A stretch of 64,000 bases of DNA from Gammaproteobacteria bacterium (lineage in GTDB: Bacteria > Pseudomonadota > Gammaproteobacteria > HK1): NCBI GenBank assembly GCA_021773645.1, contig JAJFJU010000012.1:124001-188000 (forward strand), written 5' to 3'. The notes under the pieces were generated by a model. The model did not search any database. It was given only the letters and a program-made list of their open reading frames with translations, and was not told the origin of the DNA. Both the position numbers and the translations under genes were made by a program. Shown here one piece after another: positions 1 through 8,596 of this stretch (its first letter is position 1; each line of letters opens with the position of its first letter).

Positions 1-979
1 TGGCTTGGGGCTCGGTGCGGCCGGGGCAATTCTTGAAGAAATCTCGCGTTCCGGCGGGCACCCGGGTGCCTGTCATGCGCAGATGTACACCATGGGCACG
101 TTGCTGCGCTATGGTTCCGATGCCCAAAAGCAACACTATCTGCCGCAGATAGCCGAGGGTAGCCTGCGCCTCCAGGCCTTCGGCGTCACCGAGCCCGCTG
201 CGGGTACCGACACCACCTCCATCCGTACCTTCGCCAAGCGCGATGGCGATCGCTACATCGTCAATGGCCAAAAGGTGTGGATCAGTCGTGCCGAGCACTC
301 GGATCTCTTGCTGTTGCTGGCGCGTACGACACCAAAAGAAGAGGCTTCTCACAAGACCGAGGGGCTGAGTGCTTTTCTGGTGGATTTACGTGAAGCTGTG
401 GGCAATGGGCTCAGCATTCAGCCCATCGAGACCATGATGAATCACCACACCACCGAATTGTTTTTTGATGATTTGGAAATTCCCGCTGATGCCCTTATCG
501 GTGAGGAGGGCAAGGGTTTTCGCTACATCCTTGATGGCATGAATGCCGAGCGTATCCTCATCGCCTTCGAGTGCATCGGTGATGCTAAGTTCTTTATCGA
601 ACGGGCAACGGATTATGCCTGTGACCGCAACGTCTTCCAGCGCCCCATCGGACAGAATCAGGGGGTGCAATTCCCCATCGCCCGCGCCTATGCCGATATG
701 CGAGCGGCGGAATTGATGGTGCATGAGGCAGCGGATCTGTTTGATGCCGGCAGCCACTGCGGTGCTGAGGCCAACATGGCTAAGTTGCTCGCTGCCGATG
801 TTTCCTGGCAGGCGGGGGATGTGTGTTTGCAGACTCATGGCGGCTACGGCTTTGCACGGGAATACGACATCGAGCGCAAACTGCGCGAGACCCGGCTCTA
901 TCAGGTAGCACCGATCTCTACCAATCTCATTCTTTCTTATCTTGGCGAGCATGTGCTCGGCATGCCGCGTTCTTTCTGA
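1..979 (+). CDS. Acyl-CoA dehydrogenase (5'-truncated by window edge)
   Basis: The reading frame is open from the window edge, so the N-terminal helical domain lies outside. About 324 residues are visible. They contain the flavin-domain motif AFGVTEPAAGTD near visible residue 59, followed by the beta-domain (VNGQKVWISRAEHSD), the C-terminal helical bundle (QTHGGYGFAREYDIERK) and a conserved C-terminal RLYQVAPISTN segment. The family oxidises acyl-CoA to enoyl-CoA using FAD, passing electrons to ETF. It lies 4 nt upstream of a class III CoA transferase, followed by a hydratase and a CitE-like lyase, so a branched or dicarboxylic acyl-CoA such as methylsuccinyl-CoA is a plausible substrate. That substrate is inference only. 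Confidence 0.9.
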   Translation, partial: GLGLGAAGAILEEISRSGGHPGACHAQMYTMGTLLRYGSDAQKQHYLPQIAEGSLRLQAFGVTEPAAGTDTTSIRTFAKRDGDRYIVNGQKVWISRAEHSDLLLLLARTTPKEEASHKTEGLSAFLVDLREAVGNGLSIQPIETMMNHHTTELFFDDLEIPADALIGEEGKGFRYILDGMNAERILIAFECIGDAKFFIERATDYACDRNVFQRPIGQNQGVQFPIARAYADMRAAELMVHEAADLFDAGSHCGAEANMAKLLAADVSWQAGDVCLQTHGGYGFAREYDIERKLRETRLYQVAPISTNLILSYLGEHVLGMPRSF

Positions 980-983
980 TGCC

Positions 984-2123
984 ATGAGTGACACCTCAAA
1001 ACCCCTCGACGGCATCCTTGTGGTTTCCTTGGAGCAGGCGGTAGCGGCTCCCACCTGCAGCGCACGCTTGGCCGATGCCGGCGCACGGGTGATTAAGGTG
1101 GAGCGCAAGGAGGGCGATTTTGCCCGCGGCTACGACAGCTATGTAAAGGGCGAGGCCACCTACTTTGTCTGGGCTAACCGTGGCAAGGAATCCATCTGTC
1201 TGGATCTCAAAGCCGAGGATGACCGTGCGGTGCTGGAGCGTTTGCTGGCGCAAGCAGACGTCTTCATCCAGAACCTTTCCGTGGGTGCGGCGGAACGCCT
1301 CGATCTTGGCGCCACGGCCCTGCATCAGCGCTATCCACGGCTTATTACCTGTTCTATTTCCGGCTACGGGGAAGACGGGCCTTATCGCCACATGCGTGCC
1401 TACGACATGCTATTGCAGGCGGAAAGCGGCTTTTCCTCCATTAGCGGTGATGGCCGCGCCGGGGTCTCCATTGCCGATATTATTACCGGTATCAATGCCC
1501 ATGGCGCCGTGCTGGAGGCCCTGTTTCAGCGCCAGCAAACCGGCGAGGGCAGCCACATCAGCCTTTCATTATTTGACAGCATGACCGACCTGATGGCGGT
1601 GCCGCTGCTGCAGACTCGCTACTCGGGTGAGCCACCGCGTTATATCGGCATGCGCCACCCTGCCATCGTGCCCTACGGCAACTTTCCTACCGCCAACGGT
1701 GGCGAGGTGGTGTTCTCAGTGCAGAACGAGCGCGAATGGGCTCGGCTCTGCGCGCAGATCCTGGAGCGCCCCGATCTCATCACTGACCCCCGCACTTGTG
1801 ATAACAAGGTACGCACCGCCAACCGTGAATTTGTCGAGGATATTGTTACGGCGGTGACACGTAACCGAAGCCAAGGGTGTGTGACCGAACAGCTCCTTAA
1901 GGCCGGCATCGCCCACGGTCGCTTCAATCACCTGCCAGAGGTGCTTGATCATCCACAATTGCGCGACTGCTCCGTGCCATTACCGAGTGGTGAGGTAGCC
2001 GAAGTGCCGGCACCACCTGCCCGGGTGCCGTGGCGTAATGATGCCCTAGGTGCGGTACCGGGCTTGGGAGAGCAGAGTGCTGCAATCCGTGCCGAATTCG
2101 CCAGGGAGAACGACGGTGAGTAG
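984..2123 (+). CDS. CaiB/BaiF class III CoA transferase
   Basis: This 379-residue protein has the class III CoA-transferase start (LDGILVVSLEQAVAAPTCSARLADAGARV is split across the first 45 residues) and the conserved AYDMLLQAESG segment around residue 140, where the family places its catalytic aspartate. The ATG at 984 was chosen over an in-frame upstream one because the protein then begins at the usual family position and leaves only a 4-nt gap after the dehydrogenase. The enzyme moves CoA between carboxylic acids. With the flanking dehydrogenase, hydratase and lyase, an intramolecular mesaconyl-CoA C1-to-C4 transfer (Mct-like) is one option, but sequence alone does not fix the substrate. 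Confidence 0.88.
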   Translation: MSDTSKPLDGILVVSLEQAVAAPTCSARLADAGARVIKVERKEGDFARGYDSYVKGEATYFVWANRGKESICLDLKAEDDRAVLERLLAQADVFIQNLSVGAAERLDLGATALHQRYPRLITCSISGYGEDGPYRHMRAYDMLLQAESGFSSISGDGRAGVSIADIITGINAHGAVLEALFQRQQTGEGSHISLSLFDSMTDLMAVPLLQTRYSGEPPRYIGMRHPAIVPYGNFPTANGGEVVFSVQNEREWARLCAQILERPDLITDPRTCDNKVRTANREFVEDIVTAVTRNRSQGCVTEQLLKAGIAHGRFNHLPEVLDHPQLRDCSVPLPSGEVAEVPAPPARVPWRNDALGAVPGLGEQSAAIRAEFARENDGE

Positions 2124-2967
2124 TCTCGACCTTGATGAATTCAGCCAGTGGATAGGTAAAACCGAAATCCGGACCGACATCATTCATCCTGGCCCCCTCG
2201 ATGCCCTTGCCGCTTCCCTGGATCGCGATGATCCTGCTGCCCAAATAGGAGATACTTTGCCGCCGCTATGGCACTGGCTCTATTTTCTATCCCACCCGCG
2301 TGCCTCGGAACTCGGATCAGACGGTCACGCAAAGCGCGGAGATTTCCTGCCGCCCGTACCGCTACCGCGTCGCATGTGGGCGGGCGGGCGCCTGCAATTC
2401 GATAGCTTGCCCAGGGTGGGTGAGACCCTGGAACGTGAATCCATGGTGGTAGATATCAAGCCCAAGCAGGGCAGATCAGGGGCATTGGTCTTTGTCCTCG
2501 TGCGTCATCTCATTGCTGGTGACCAGGGCGCACGAATGCTCGAGGAGCACGATATTGTCTACCGCGAGATGTCAAAGCCCGAAGCCAAGCAAGCGCCCGC
2601 TCTACCGGCACCTGCCGAGGCGCAGTGGTCACGGCAGATCATCCCTGATCCGGTGTTACTTTTTCGCTATTCTGCCCTCACCTTCAATGGCCACCGTATC
2701 CATTATGACCGCAGTTATTGCACCCGGCAGGAAGGCTATCCTGGCCTCGTGGTCCACGGGCCGCTGATTGCAACCTTGCTGCTAGAGGGTCTGCGTGAAC
2801 ATCATCCGGATGCCGTGATCAGTGGCTATGGCTTTAAGGCGGTGAGCCCACTCTTCGACACCGAGGTCTTCAGCATTCATGGTCGAATAGAGGGTGACGG
2901 GGCTCAATTGTGGGCATTGAATGAAAACGGTGAACTCACCATGGAGGCGACGGCCCAGCTGGGCTGA
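2116..2967 (+). CDS. MaoC/HTD2-type acyl-CoA hydratase (mesaconyl-C4-CoA hydratase-like)
   Basis: This 283-residue protein belongs to the double hot-dog FAS1-like dehydratase family: a W.YFL block near residue 55, PLPRRMWAGG near 78, and a second hot-dog with YSALTFNGHRIHYD near residue 195 containing the catalytic-type Asp/His environment. I chose the GTG at 2116, which overlaps the preceding stop codon by 8 nt, rather than an upstream in-frame ATG buried in the transferase gene. Relatives include 3-methylfumaryl-CoA and mesaconyl-C4-CoA hydratases. The neighbours fit hydration of mesaconyl-C4-CoA to citramalyl-CoA, which is an inference from context. Confidence 0.8.
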   Translation: MSSLDLDEFSQWIGKTEIRTDIIHPGPLDALAASLDRDDPAAQIGDTLPPLWHWLYFLSHPRASELGSDGHAKRGDFLPPVPLPRRMWAGGRLQFDSLPRVGETLERESMVVDIKPKQGRSGALVFVLVRHLIAGDQGARMLEEHDIVYREMSKPEAKQAPALPAPAEAQWSRQIIPDPVLLFRYSALTFNGHRIHYDRSYCTRQEGYPGLVVHGPLIATLLLEGLREHHPDAVISGYGFKAVSPLFDTEVFSIHGRIEGDGAQLWALNENGELTMEATAQLG

Positions 2968-2978
2968 AGGAGAGAAAT

Positions 2979-3860
2979 ATGGAACTGGAAACCAGCAATC
3001 CCGTTGTCTCCTGGCGCTCCCTACTTTTTGTGCCTGCCCATGTCGAGCGCTTTGTAACCAAAGCTCACACTCGTAGAGCGGATGCAGTGATTCTCGATCT
3101 TGAGGATGCTGTACCGCCCGATGCCAAGGCACAGGCGCGTGGCGCGCTGGCTGCGGCAGTCAAGCACCTTGCCGATCACGGCCAGTCGGTGGGCGTGCGT
3201 ATCAACGCGGAACCGGCCCTCGCCCGGCAGGATATAGAGATCGCCGCACGTCCCGGTGTGGCCACTATCGTCGTACCGAAGGTAGAAACCCCAGCCCAGA
3301 TTCAGGCCATCGACGAGGTCTTGAGGAAATGTGAAGCAAAGAGTGGCTTGCCGGAAGGCGGAATACGCCTGGTCGCCATGCTTGAAAGTGCGCTTGGCAT
3401 ACTCAATGCCCAGTCCATCGCCACCGCAAGCACGCGCTTGGTAGCACTCGCACTCGGCCCCGAGGATCTTGCCGCTGACATGGGTTGTGCACCGAGTTAC
3501 GTATCAATGATTGGCCCTTGCCAACACCTGCTGCTCTCGGCCCGTGCCGCGGGCCTCGTCGCCCTTGGCTTTCCCGGCTCCATCGCAGCCTTCAATGATG
3601 AGGCTCTCCTGCGCGAACAGCTTTCTAGTGCGCGAGCACTGGGCTTCACCGGAGCGCTTTGCATCCACCCGCGTCAGGTGCCAATCCTCAATGAGGTTTT
3701 TAGCCCAAGCGAAGAGGAATACGCCTGGGCAGAACGTATGATGCAGGCCTACGCCGAGGCAAAGAAAAATGGTAAAGGCGTCGTGGCCCTCGACGGTCGG
3801 ATGATTGACCCGCCAGTGGTGCGCCGAGCAGGGATGATTTTATCTAAATCGTCGTTATAG
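2979..3860 (+). CDS. HpcH/HpaI aldolase family lyase (CitE/malyl-CoA lyase-like)
   Basis: This 293-residue TIM-barrel protein begins with the family signature RSLLFVPAHVERF, followed by DAVILDLEDAVPP with the metal-binding Glu/Asp. ALGPEDLAADMG and CIHPRQV follow, as in CitE and malyl/citramalyl-CoA lyases. It lies 11 nt after the hydratase with a GGAG ribosome-binding site. It should cleave a 3-hydroxyacyl-CoA (citramalyl-CoA to acetyl-CoA and pyruvate, or malyl-CoA to acetyl-CoA and glyoxylate). The gene ends the operon. Confidence 0.88.
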   Translation: MELETSNPVVSWRSLLFVPAHVERFVTKAHTRRADAVILDLEDAVPPDAKAQARGALAAAVKHLADHGQSVGVRINAEPALARQDIEIAARPGVATIVVPKVETPAQIQAIDEVLRKCEAKSGLPEGGIRLVAMLESALGILNAQSIATASTRLVALALGPEDLAADMGCAPSYVSMIGPCQHLLLSARAAGLVALGFPGSIAAFNDEALLREQLSSARALGFTGALCIHPRQVPILNEVFSPSEEEYAWAERMMQAYAEAKKNGKGVVALDGRMIDPPVVRRAGMILSKSSL

Positions 3861-3937
3861 GGCGTAGCTCGGCGCTCAGAGACAGCTTCAGGTCTTGAAG
3901 TATGGCGAGATCCTTGTACGGGGGGGCTCCTAGCGAA

Positions 3938-4753
3938 CTATGCCGTTTTTCGCCGGTTGCCAAAGCCCATGCCAAGCAAGCCAAAGGCCAGTAGTACTAA
4001 GGTAGCGGGTTCCGGGACACTGGCTCCGAGGAATTCGTTCGATGTTAATACAACATCCGAGATCCGGATCTCGTCTATCAAACCATCTAGATACTGGCCA
4101 CTTCCATCCTGCAGACTGCCGATCCCGATTCCCGGATTCGAGCCGGTAAGTGCGAGTGTCGGCCGTATCGTGGTTGTCTTCGAGGCCACCTCGGCACCAT
4201 TGATAAAGAGCTTCATCGCGCCGGTGGTGTTGTCAATGCTGCCTGCCAGGTGGAGCAGTTCTCCGGTAGGCAGGAGGTTAGGCGAGAGTACTGCGACTGC
4301 TCCGGCAGTCCCCTCGATCAAAAACCGGAGGTGCCCGCCCAGGATTCCCAAGTAGAAGGGATCCGCACCGGCTCGACTGTCGCCACGAAATACGATCTGA
4401 TCAATCCCAAACGTGGCTAAGTTCAGCGTATCCAGAGACACGATGGCCTCTACCGTCATACTTGAGACGCTGAAGGCCGAAGAATCTGCTACCAAAACCC
4501 GGTCGTTGCTGCCATCGAACTTTAGCCCGGTGCCGCCTCCGGGAACTGCTTGGTAGATTGGGCCGCCAGATGGGGTGCCATTGTGGCCGTTGCCCGAGCT
4601 GTCCAGGACCGAGCCTGCGCCTGTTGCAACAACACCCGGGGCGCTCTCATTAAACGTCCAGTGTGCGATGGTCGTTGCGTACACCGAGCTGCCAGGAAGA
4701 CAAAGTGCCAGGATAGCGATTGCTGGAATAAGCCAGGTCCGTTTGTTTCTCAT
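3938..4753 (-). CDS. LamG-domain PEP-CTERM sorting protein
   Basis: This 271-residue exported protein has an N-terminal signal peptide (hydrophobic core at residues 8 to 25), a concanavalin/LamG-like beta-sandwich with SGNGHNGTP and IDEIRISD motifs, and a C-terminal PEP-CTERM tripartite signal: the VPEPAT motif, a hydrophobic helix and an NRRK cluster. PEP-CTERM proteins are processed by exosortase and linked to exopolysaccharide and floc formation. No exosortase gene is in the window. A candidate sigma-54 promoter lies upstream. The gene stands alone between oppositely directed neighbours. Confidence 0.9.
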   Translation of the reverse strand: MRNKRTWLIPAIAILALCLPGSSVYATTIAHWTFNESAPGVVATGAGSVLDSSGNGHNGTPSGGPIYQAVPGGGTGLKFDGSNDRVLVADSSAFSVSSMTVEAIVSLDTLNLATFGIDQIVFRGDSRAGADPFYLGILGGHLRFLIEGTAGAVAVLSPNLLPTGELLHLAGSIDNTTGAMKLFINGAEVASKTTTIRPTLALTGSNPGIGIGSLQDGSGQYLDGLIDEIRISDVVLTSNEFLGASVPEPATLVLLAFGLLGMGFGNRRKTA

Positions 4754-5161
4754 GTTCGTAATTCCTTGATATCAATACTTAGGGGACAACAGTCGTCCAA
4801 AGCCTCCCGGTAAAGGAACCGGGATTTCTACGTTGTCAGGACGCTCTTGCCTTAAGCTGCAATAATCAGGCCGATGGATATTAAATGTTAAATATCAAAG
4901 GGTTATTGTTTGACGAGCCTTGCATGGCGACAGGGTTGTAAAGTTTCCTGACGCTTTGACAGGGATTAGCGGGGGAGGGATCAGCTGATCCTTGGAGGAA
5001 ATACGTTTAATATTCGCATAATCAACATGTTATGGGTTTATTCTGACAGATGTATTGCGGTGAGAGCCAGCCTTCTTCAAGCGCTGCACATGGGGTTTCC
5101 GCAGCAGGAACCAGTAGAACGATAGCGAGCTCTCTTGGCCGCCAGCCAACGGAACGGAAAA
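4754..5161. other. Intergenic region upstream of PEP-CTERM gene and MOSC gene
   Basis: About 400 bp between two divergent genes, AT-richer than the surroundings. It holds a candidate sigma-54 promoter directed at the PEP-CTERM gene (4858-4874) and a short 6-bp stem (CCCGGT/ACCGGG, 4805-4822) inside the predicted leader. I see no convincing additional ORF or RNA gene here. Confidence 0.6.
4858..4874 (-). promoter_or_regulatory. Candidate sigma-54 promoter of PEP-CTERM gene
   Basis: Read on the minus strand the site is TCGGCCT-N5-TTGCA. It keeps the invariant GG-N10-GC spacing of -24/-12 promoters with a perfect TTGCA -12 box, but its -24 box is weak (GGCC instead of GGCAC). It lies about 105 nt upstream of the start codon. 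RpoN control of PEP-CTERM genes with PrsK/PrsR is known in floc-forming bacteria, so the location fits, but a single weak match is not proof. Confidence 0.4.
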
Positions 5162-5968
5162 ATGCCTGAACTCATACTGACCCGGTTAAGTTACTACCCA
5201 CTAAAATCCACCGCTGGCATTGATGTCCTTCAGGCCAAAGTGGAGCCTCGTGGGCTCAAGGATGATCGCCGCTGGATGTTGGTGGGCGCCGATGGGTGTT
5301 TCCTGACCGCCCGGGAACATCCACGACTGTTGCAGATCCAAGCGGGATTTAAGGGGCAGGCTTTGACTCTCAGCGCTCCCAAGATGTCGGTTCTGGAGCT
5401 GGATGAAGCTAGACCGGAAGCAGGACCACGCCTGGATATCACGGTATGGCGTGATCAACTCAGTGCTGCTGCCATGCCGGCCAGTGCGGATGCCTGGTGC
5501 AGTGAGTATCTGGGCCTCACCTGTCGGCTGGTGTACATGGATGAACAGTGTGAACGCGCCACTGACCCGGATTATTCCGTGGATGGAGACAGGGTGAGTT
5601 TTGCCGATGGTTTTCCTTGTCTGTTGATTAGTGAAGCCTCTCTCATCGATTTGAATACGCGTACGCCCTTGGCCATCAGCATGCGCCGTTTCCGGCCGAA
5701 TCTGGTGATCTCCGGATGTGAAGCCTATGCCGAAGATGACTGGCAACGATTGCGTATTGGAACGGTGGAATTCGCTGCAGTCAAAGCCTGCACGCGCTGT
5801 GTGCTCACCACCATCGATCCTGATACCTCGGAGAAGCATCCGGCGTTGGAACCGCTGCGCACCCTCGGCAGTTACCGGCGTACCGAACGCGGAATTGCCT
5901 TCGGAAAAAACCTGATCCCGCGAGGCATGGGGACATTGCGCGTTGGGGATTCGGCGGAGATCCTGTAA
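5162..5968 (+). CDS. MOSC domain protein, YcbX/mARC-like, lacking 2Fe-2S domain
   Basis: This 268-residue protein has an MOSC_N beta-barrel domain (residues 1 to 115, including YYPLKST and DRRWMLV) and a MOSC domain with the KACTRCVLTTIDP motif around residue 205. In YcbX/mARC this motif holds the cysteine that binds the molybdenum cofactor. E. coli YcbX carries a C-terminal ferredoxin domain that is absent here, so a separate reductase would be required. The likely role is reduction of N-hydroxylated compounds. The ATG at 5162 was chosen because homologues begin close to the LTRLSYYPLKS strand and a purine-rich GGAACGGAAAA sits just before it. Confidence 0.85.
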   Translation: MPELILTRLSYYPLKSTAGIDVLQAKVEPRGLKDDRRWMLVGADGCFLTAREHPRLLQIQAGFKGQALTLSAPKMSVLELDEARPEAGPRLDITVWRDQLSAAAMPASADAWCSEYLGLTCRLVYMDEQCERATDPDYSVDGDRVSFADGFPCLLISEASLIDLNTRTPLAISMRRFRPNLVISGCEAYAEDDWQRLRIGTVEFAAVKACTRCVLTTIDPDTSEKHPALEPLRTLGSYRRTERGIAFGKNLIPRGMGTLRVGDSAEIL

Positions 5969-6033
5969 GGCACGATGTTAAAAACCGGGCATGCCCATCT
6001 TGGACATTAGACGTCGCGTGAGGGAAACCAGTA

Positions 6034-6939
6034 TTAAGGGTTCGCGTCCCTAAATACCTGCCGTAATTCCTGGGCCATCCAGTCAACGAAAACCCGGACG
6101 CGGGTCGACATGAGTTTTGCGTGGGGGTAGACGACGCTGACTGGCACAGGTGCCGGTTCAAAATCCTCAAGTACGATTTTAAGTTTTCCTTCTTTCACCA
6201 GTGGTTCCACCTGATATGAGAGAAAGAGACCAAAGCCGATGCTCGCCGCGCAGGCCTCGGTCGTGGCAATGGCTTGGTTGCACATAAAAGATCCGGCCAC
6301 CTGAACCGATAGCTGTTTGCCTTTCTCAACGAAGTGCCATGTTGTTCCCGGTGCAATCCCGGTAAAACGCAGGCAGTCGTGGTGGGAGAGTTCCTCCGGC
6401 CGTTCGGGCACGCCGGTGTGCTTGAGCAACTTGGGGTTGGCACAGACTACTTGGCGGATCTGCCCTACAGGTGTCGCAATCATGGATGAATCATTGAGTT
6501 GGCCGATGCGTATGGCGACATCGATTCCCTCCTCGACCATATTGACGACGCGATCCAGGAGCAGGAGCTCAATCTGCACGCGCTCGAAGTGCTCCAGGAA
6601 TCGGGTGATACTCTGAGCGACATGCATTTGCCCGAAGGTTACCGGTGCGGTTACACGTAACAGGCCGCTTGGTTCTCGCTGCTGGGCGGTGAGTGCCAGT
6701 TCCGCCTCTTCGATGTCGGCGAGTATCCCGCGACACCGCTCCAGGTAATGTCGACCTTCGTCAGTCAGGGCGATTCGGCGGGTGGTACGGTTCAGTAGCC
6801 GGGTACTCAATGCATCTTCCAGTGATGCCAGTGACCTGACCACGGATGGCAGTGACCGGTCGAGGACTTCTGCGGCCGCGGTCAGGCTCCCACGGTCCAC
6901 GATCTGCACAAAGGTTTTCATCGCCAGCAGCTTATCCAT
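6034..6939 (-). CDS. LysR-family transcriptional regulator
   Basis: A 301-residue LysR regulator. Residues 1 to 60 form the winged helix-turn-helix (MKTFVQIVDRGSLTAAAEVL), followed by a linker helix and a periplasmic-binding-type effector domain. I start at the ATG at 6939 (MDKLLAMKTF), typical for this LysR clade, instead of an in-frame TTG six nt upstream. It is divergent from the DsrE-like gene, so that gene or the downstream FMN-binding protein may be its target. Confidence 0.88.
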   Translation of the reverse strand: MDKLLAMKTFVQIVDRGSLTAAAEVLDRSLPSVVRSLASLEDALSTRLLNRTTRRIALTDEGRHYLERCRGILADIEEAELALTAQQREPSGLLRVTAPVTFGQMHVAQSITRFLEHFERVQIELLLLDRVVNMVEEGIDVAIRIGQLNDSSMIATPVGQIRQVVCANPKLLKHTGVPERPEELSHHDCLRFTGIAPGTTWHFVEKGKQLSVQVAGSFMCNQAIATTEACAASIGFGLFLSYQVEPLVKEGKLKIVLEDFEPAPVPVSVVYPHAKLMSTRVRVFVDWMAQELRQVFRDANP

Positions 6940-7076
6940 TGCCAAACATTACTCCGTTTATCGGAGTAGTTAAATGTATATTCATATATTTATTCCGATC
7001 TTCATATCTTCCAGTATTTGTTTCACGCGGCCTTGCCGTGGTTTACAAACTTTATCTACTGACGGAGATAGCAACC

Positions 7077-7451
7077 ATGAAAGCAGCAATATTGATACTT
7101 TCTGATCCGAAGTCCGGATCAGACGAGGCGCTGGGACGGGTGTTCAATGCCTTGGCCGCGGCCTACGACTTCAAACAGCATGGCGACGAGGTAACCATCC
7201 TGTTTCACGGTGCCGGTACACGATGGATTGCGGAGGTGGCTAATCCCGAGCATCCCGTTTATGACTTGTTTGAGCAGGTGAAGGAGGTGGTAGCCGGTGT
7301 GTCTTGCGGATGTGCCGATGTATTTGGTGCGACGGAGGAGGTAGAAAAATCGGGCTTTGACCTTATTAAGGACAATCCGATCCCAGGAACCAGCGGTCTG
7401 CCTAGTTTGCAAAGTCTGGTGGCTGGCGGCTACACGGTGCTGACATTTTGA
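7077..7451 (+). CDS. DsrE/DsrF-like family protein
   Basis: This 124-residue single-domain protein has the DsrE-like fold pattern: an initial beta strand (MKAAILIL), a GDEVTILFHGAG strand-loop, and a VVAGVSCGCADVFGA segment whose paired cysteines sit where related sulfur carriers place reactive thiols. The ATG at 7077 follows a GGAG ribosome-binding site; a longer in-frame reading runs back into the divergent promoter and is unlikely. It stands apart from the dsrEFH genes found near 23 kb. Its function is unknown; redox or sulfur transfer is a guess from the family. Confidence 0.75.
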   Translation: MKAAILILSDPKSGSDEALGRVFNALAAAYDFKQHGDEVTILFHGAGTRWIAEVANPEHPVYDLFEQVKEVVAGVSCGCADVFGATEEVEKSGFDLIKDNPIPGTSGLPSLQSLVAGGYTVLTF

Positions 7452-7455
7452 GATC

Positions 7456-7492
7456 TAGGGGCCGGGCAAGGTATCTCTCTGCCCGGCCCCTA
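7456..7492. terminator. 13-bp perfect GC-rich hairpin
   Basis: TAGGGGCCGGGCA and TGCCCGGCCCCTA form a perfect 13-bp stem around an 11-nt loop, 4 nt after the DsrE-like stop codon. There is no U-tract on either side, so it is either an imperfect intrinsic terminator or an mRNA-stabilising element limiting read-through to the FMN-binding gene downstream. Confidence 0.6.
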
Positions 7493-7511
7493 CTTATCGG
7501 GAGCGACTGCG

Positions 7512-8465
7512 ATGAAAATTGATAACCCCTACCACGAAGGCGAACTGCTGGTACAACAAAATGCGGATGAAGCGGAGTGGGCACAACGCAATGGTGCTGT
7601 GATTGCCGATACCATCCCCAAGGGCGCTCTGCGTTTTATCGCCCAACAATCATTGGCTGTGCTCGGCAGTCTTGATGTCGACGGTAACGTTTGGGCCTCG
7701 GTCTTGATGGGCGACCCCGGGTTTTTGATGGCCCCGAATGAGCGTAGCGTGGAGTTGGATGCTACCCAACGGCGTTCCGCACAGGCGGACCCTCTGTGGA
7801 GCAACATCGAGACGAATAACCAAATTGGCGTATTGGTTATCGATCTGGCGACCCGTCGGCGGTTACGTATCAGCGGTAGTATCCACAAGGTCGATGATTC
7901 CCGATTTGAACTCACCGTGGAGCAGGCTTACCCAAATTGCCCCAAACACATACAACGTCGCCATCTGTCTGAACGCGGTACATCGGCTCCCCAGTCCACG
8001 AATGAATCGAGCCACGGGATTGCGCTAACAGAGGGGCAGTGTGCGCTCATTGCTGCTGCCGATACCTTTTTCGTCGCCAGCGCAAACCCAGAGCATGGCA
8101 TTGATGCCTCACATCGGGGCGGCCAGCCAGGATTCGTCCGTATGCTGGACAGCCGTCATTTGCGCATTCCCGACTATGCCGGCAATAGCATGTTCAATAC
8201 GCTTGGAAACTTTGCTGCCTATCCTCATGCGGGCCTAGTGTTTATGGACTTTGAGCGTGGTCGCGTCCTGCAACTCACAGGGCGTGCAGAAATCCTGTGG
8301 AACCAGAACGATCCGGGTGATGAAACGGGGGGTACAGGTCGCTATTGGGAGCTTGAAATTGAGCATTGGGTAGAAACTTCCTTGCCACGTCAGTTTCGCT
8401 GGGAGTTACTCGATTACTCCCCTCATAATCCACAAGCGCGGGGTGGAGAAGATGGGGGAAAGTAG
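7512..8465 (+). CDS. Pyridoxamine 5'-phosphate oxidase-related FMN-binding protein
   Basis: This 317-residue protein contains two split-barrel regions of the PNPOx-like fold. The first includes LDVDGNVWASVLMGDPGF around residue 56, where the family binds FMN. The second includes HRGGQPGFVRMLD and NTLGNFAAYPHAGLVFMDF around residues 200 to 245. Such proteins are flavoenzymes of mostly unknown substrate, some acting on reactive or xenobiotic compounds. It follows the DsrE-like gene and may share its promoter despite the hairpin between them. Confidence 0.82.
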   Translation: MKIDNPYHEGELLVQQNADEAEWAQRNGAVIADTIPKGALRFIAQQSLAVLGSLDVDGNVWASVLMGDPGFLMAPNERSVELDATQRRSAQADPLWSNIETNNQIGVLVIDLATRRRLRISGSIHKVDDSRFELTVEQAYPNCPKHIQRRHLSERGTSAPQSTNESSHGIALTEGQCALIAAADTFFVASANPEHGIDASHRGGQPGFVRMLDSRHLRIPDYAGNSMFNTLGNFAAYPHAGLVFMDFERGRVLQLTGRAEILWNQNDPGDETGGTGRYWELEIEHWVETSLPRQFRWELLDYSPHNPQARGGEDGGK

Positions 8466-8596
8466 TGGTGAAATTGCTAACCCAGAAAGCCATCGGTTGA
8501 TGTGATGGAGCAAGACCTGACGGGTCAACGTTGAGGCGTGCTTGACAGGGCAGGCCGCGCCCTTGCACGCTGAATGACTCTCTAAAAAGGCCGTCT

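Noticed and set aside
386-1108. 240-residue ORF opposite to the acyl-CoA dehydrogenase gene
   Set aside because: Antisense shadow in GC-rich DNA. The plus-strand frame has clear family motifs, the minus frame none.
4805-4822. CCCGGT/ACCGGG stem as terminator
   Set aside because: It lies in the likely leader of the PEP-CTERM mRNA, has only six pairs and no U-tract.
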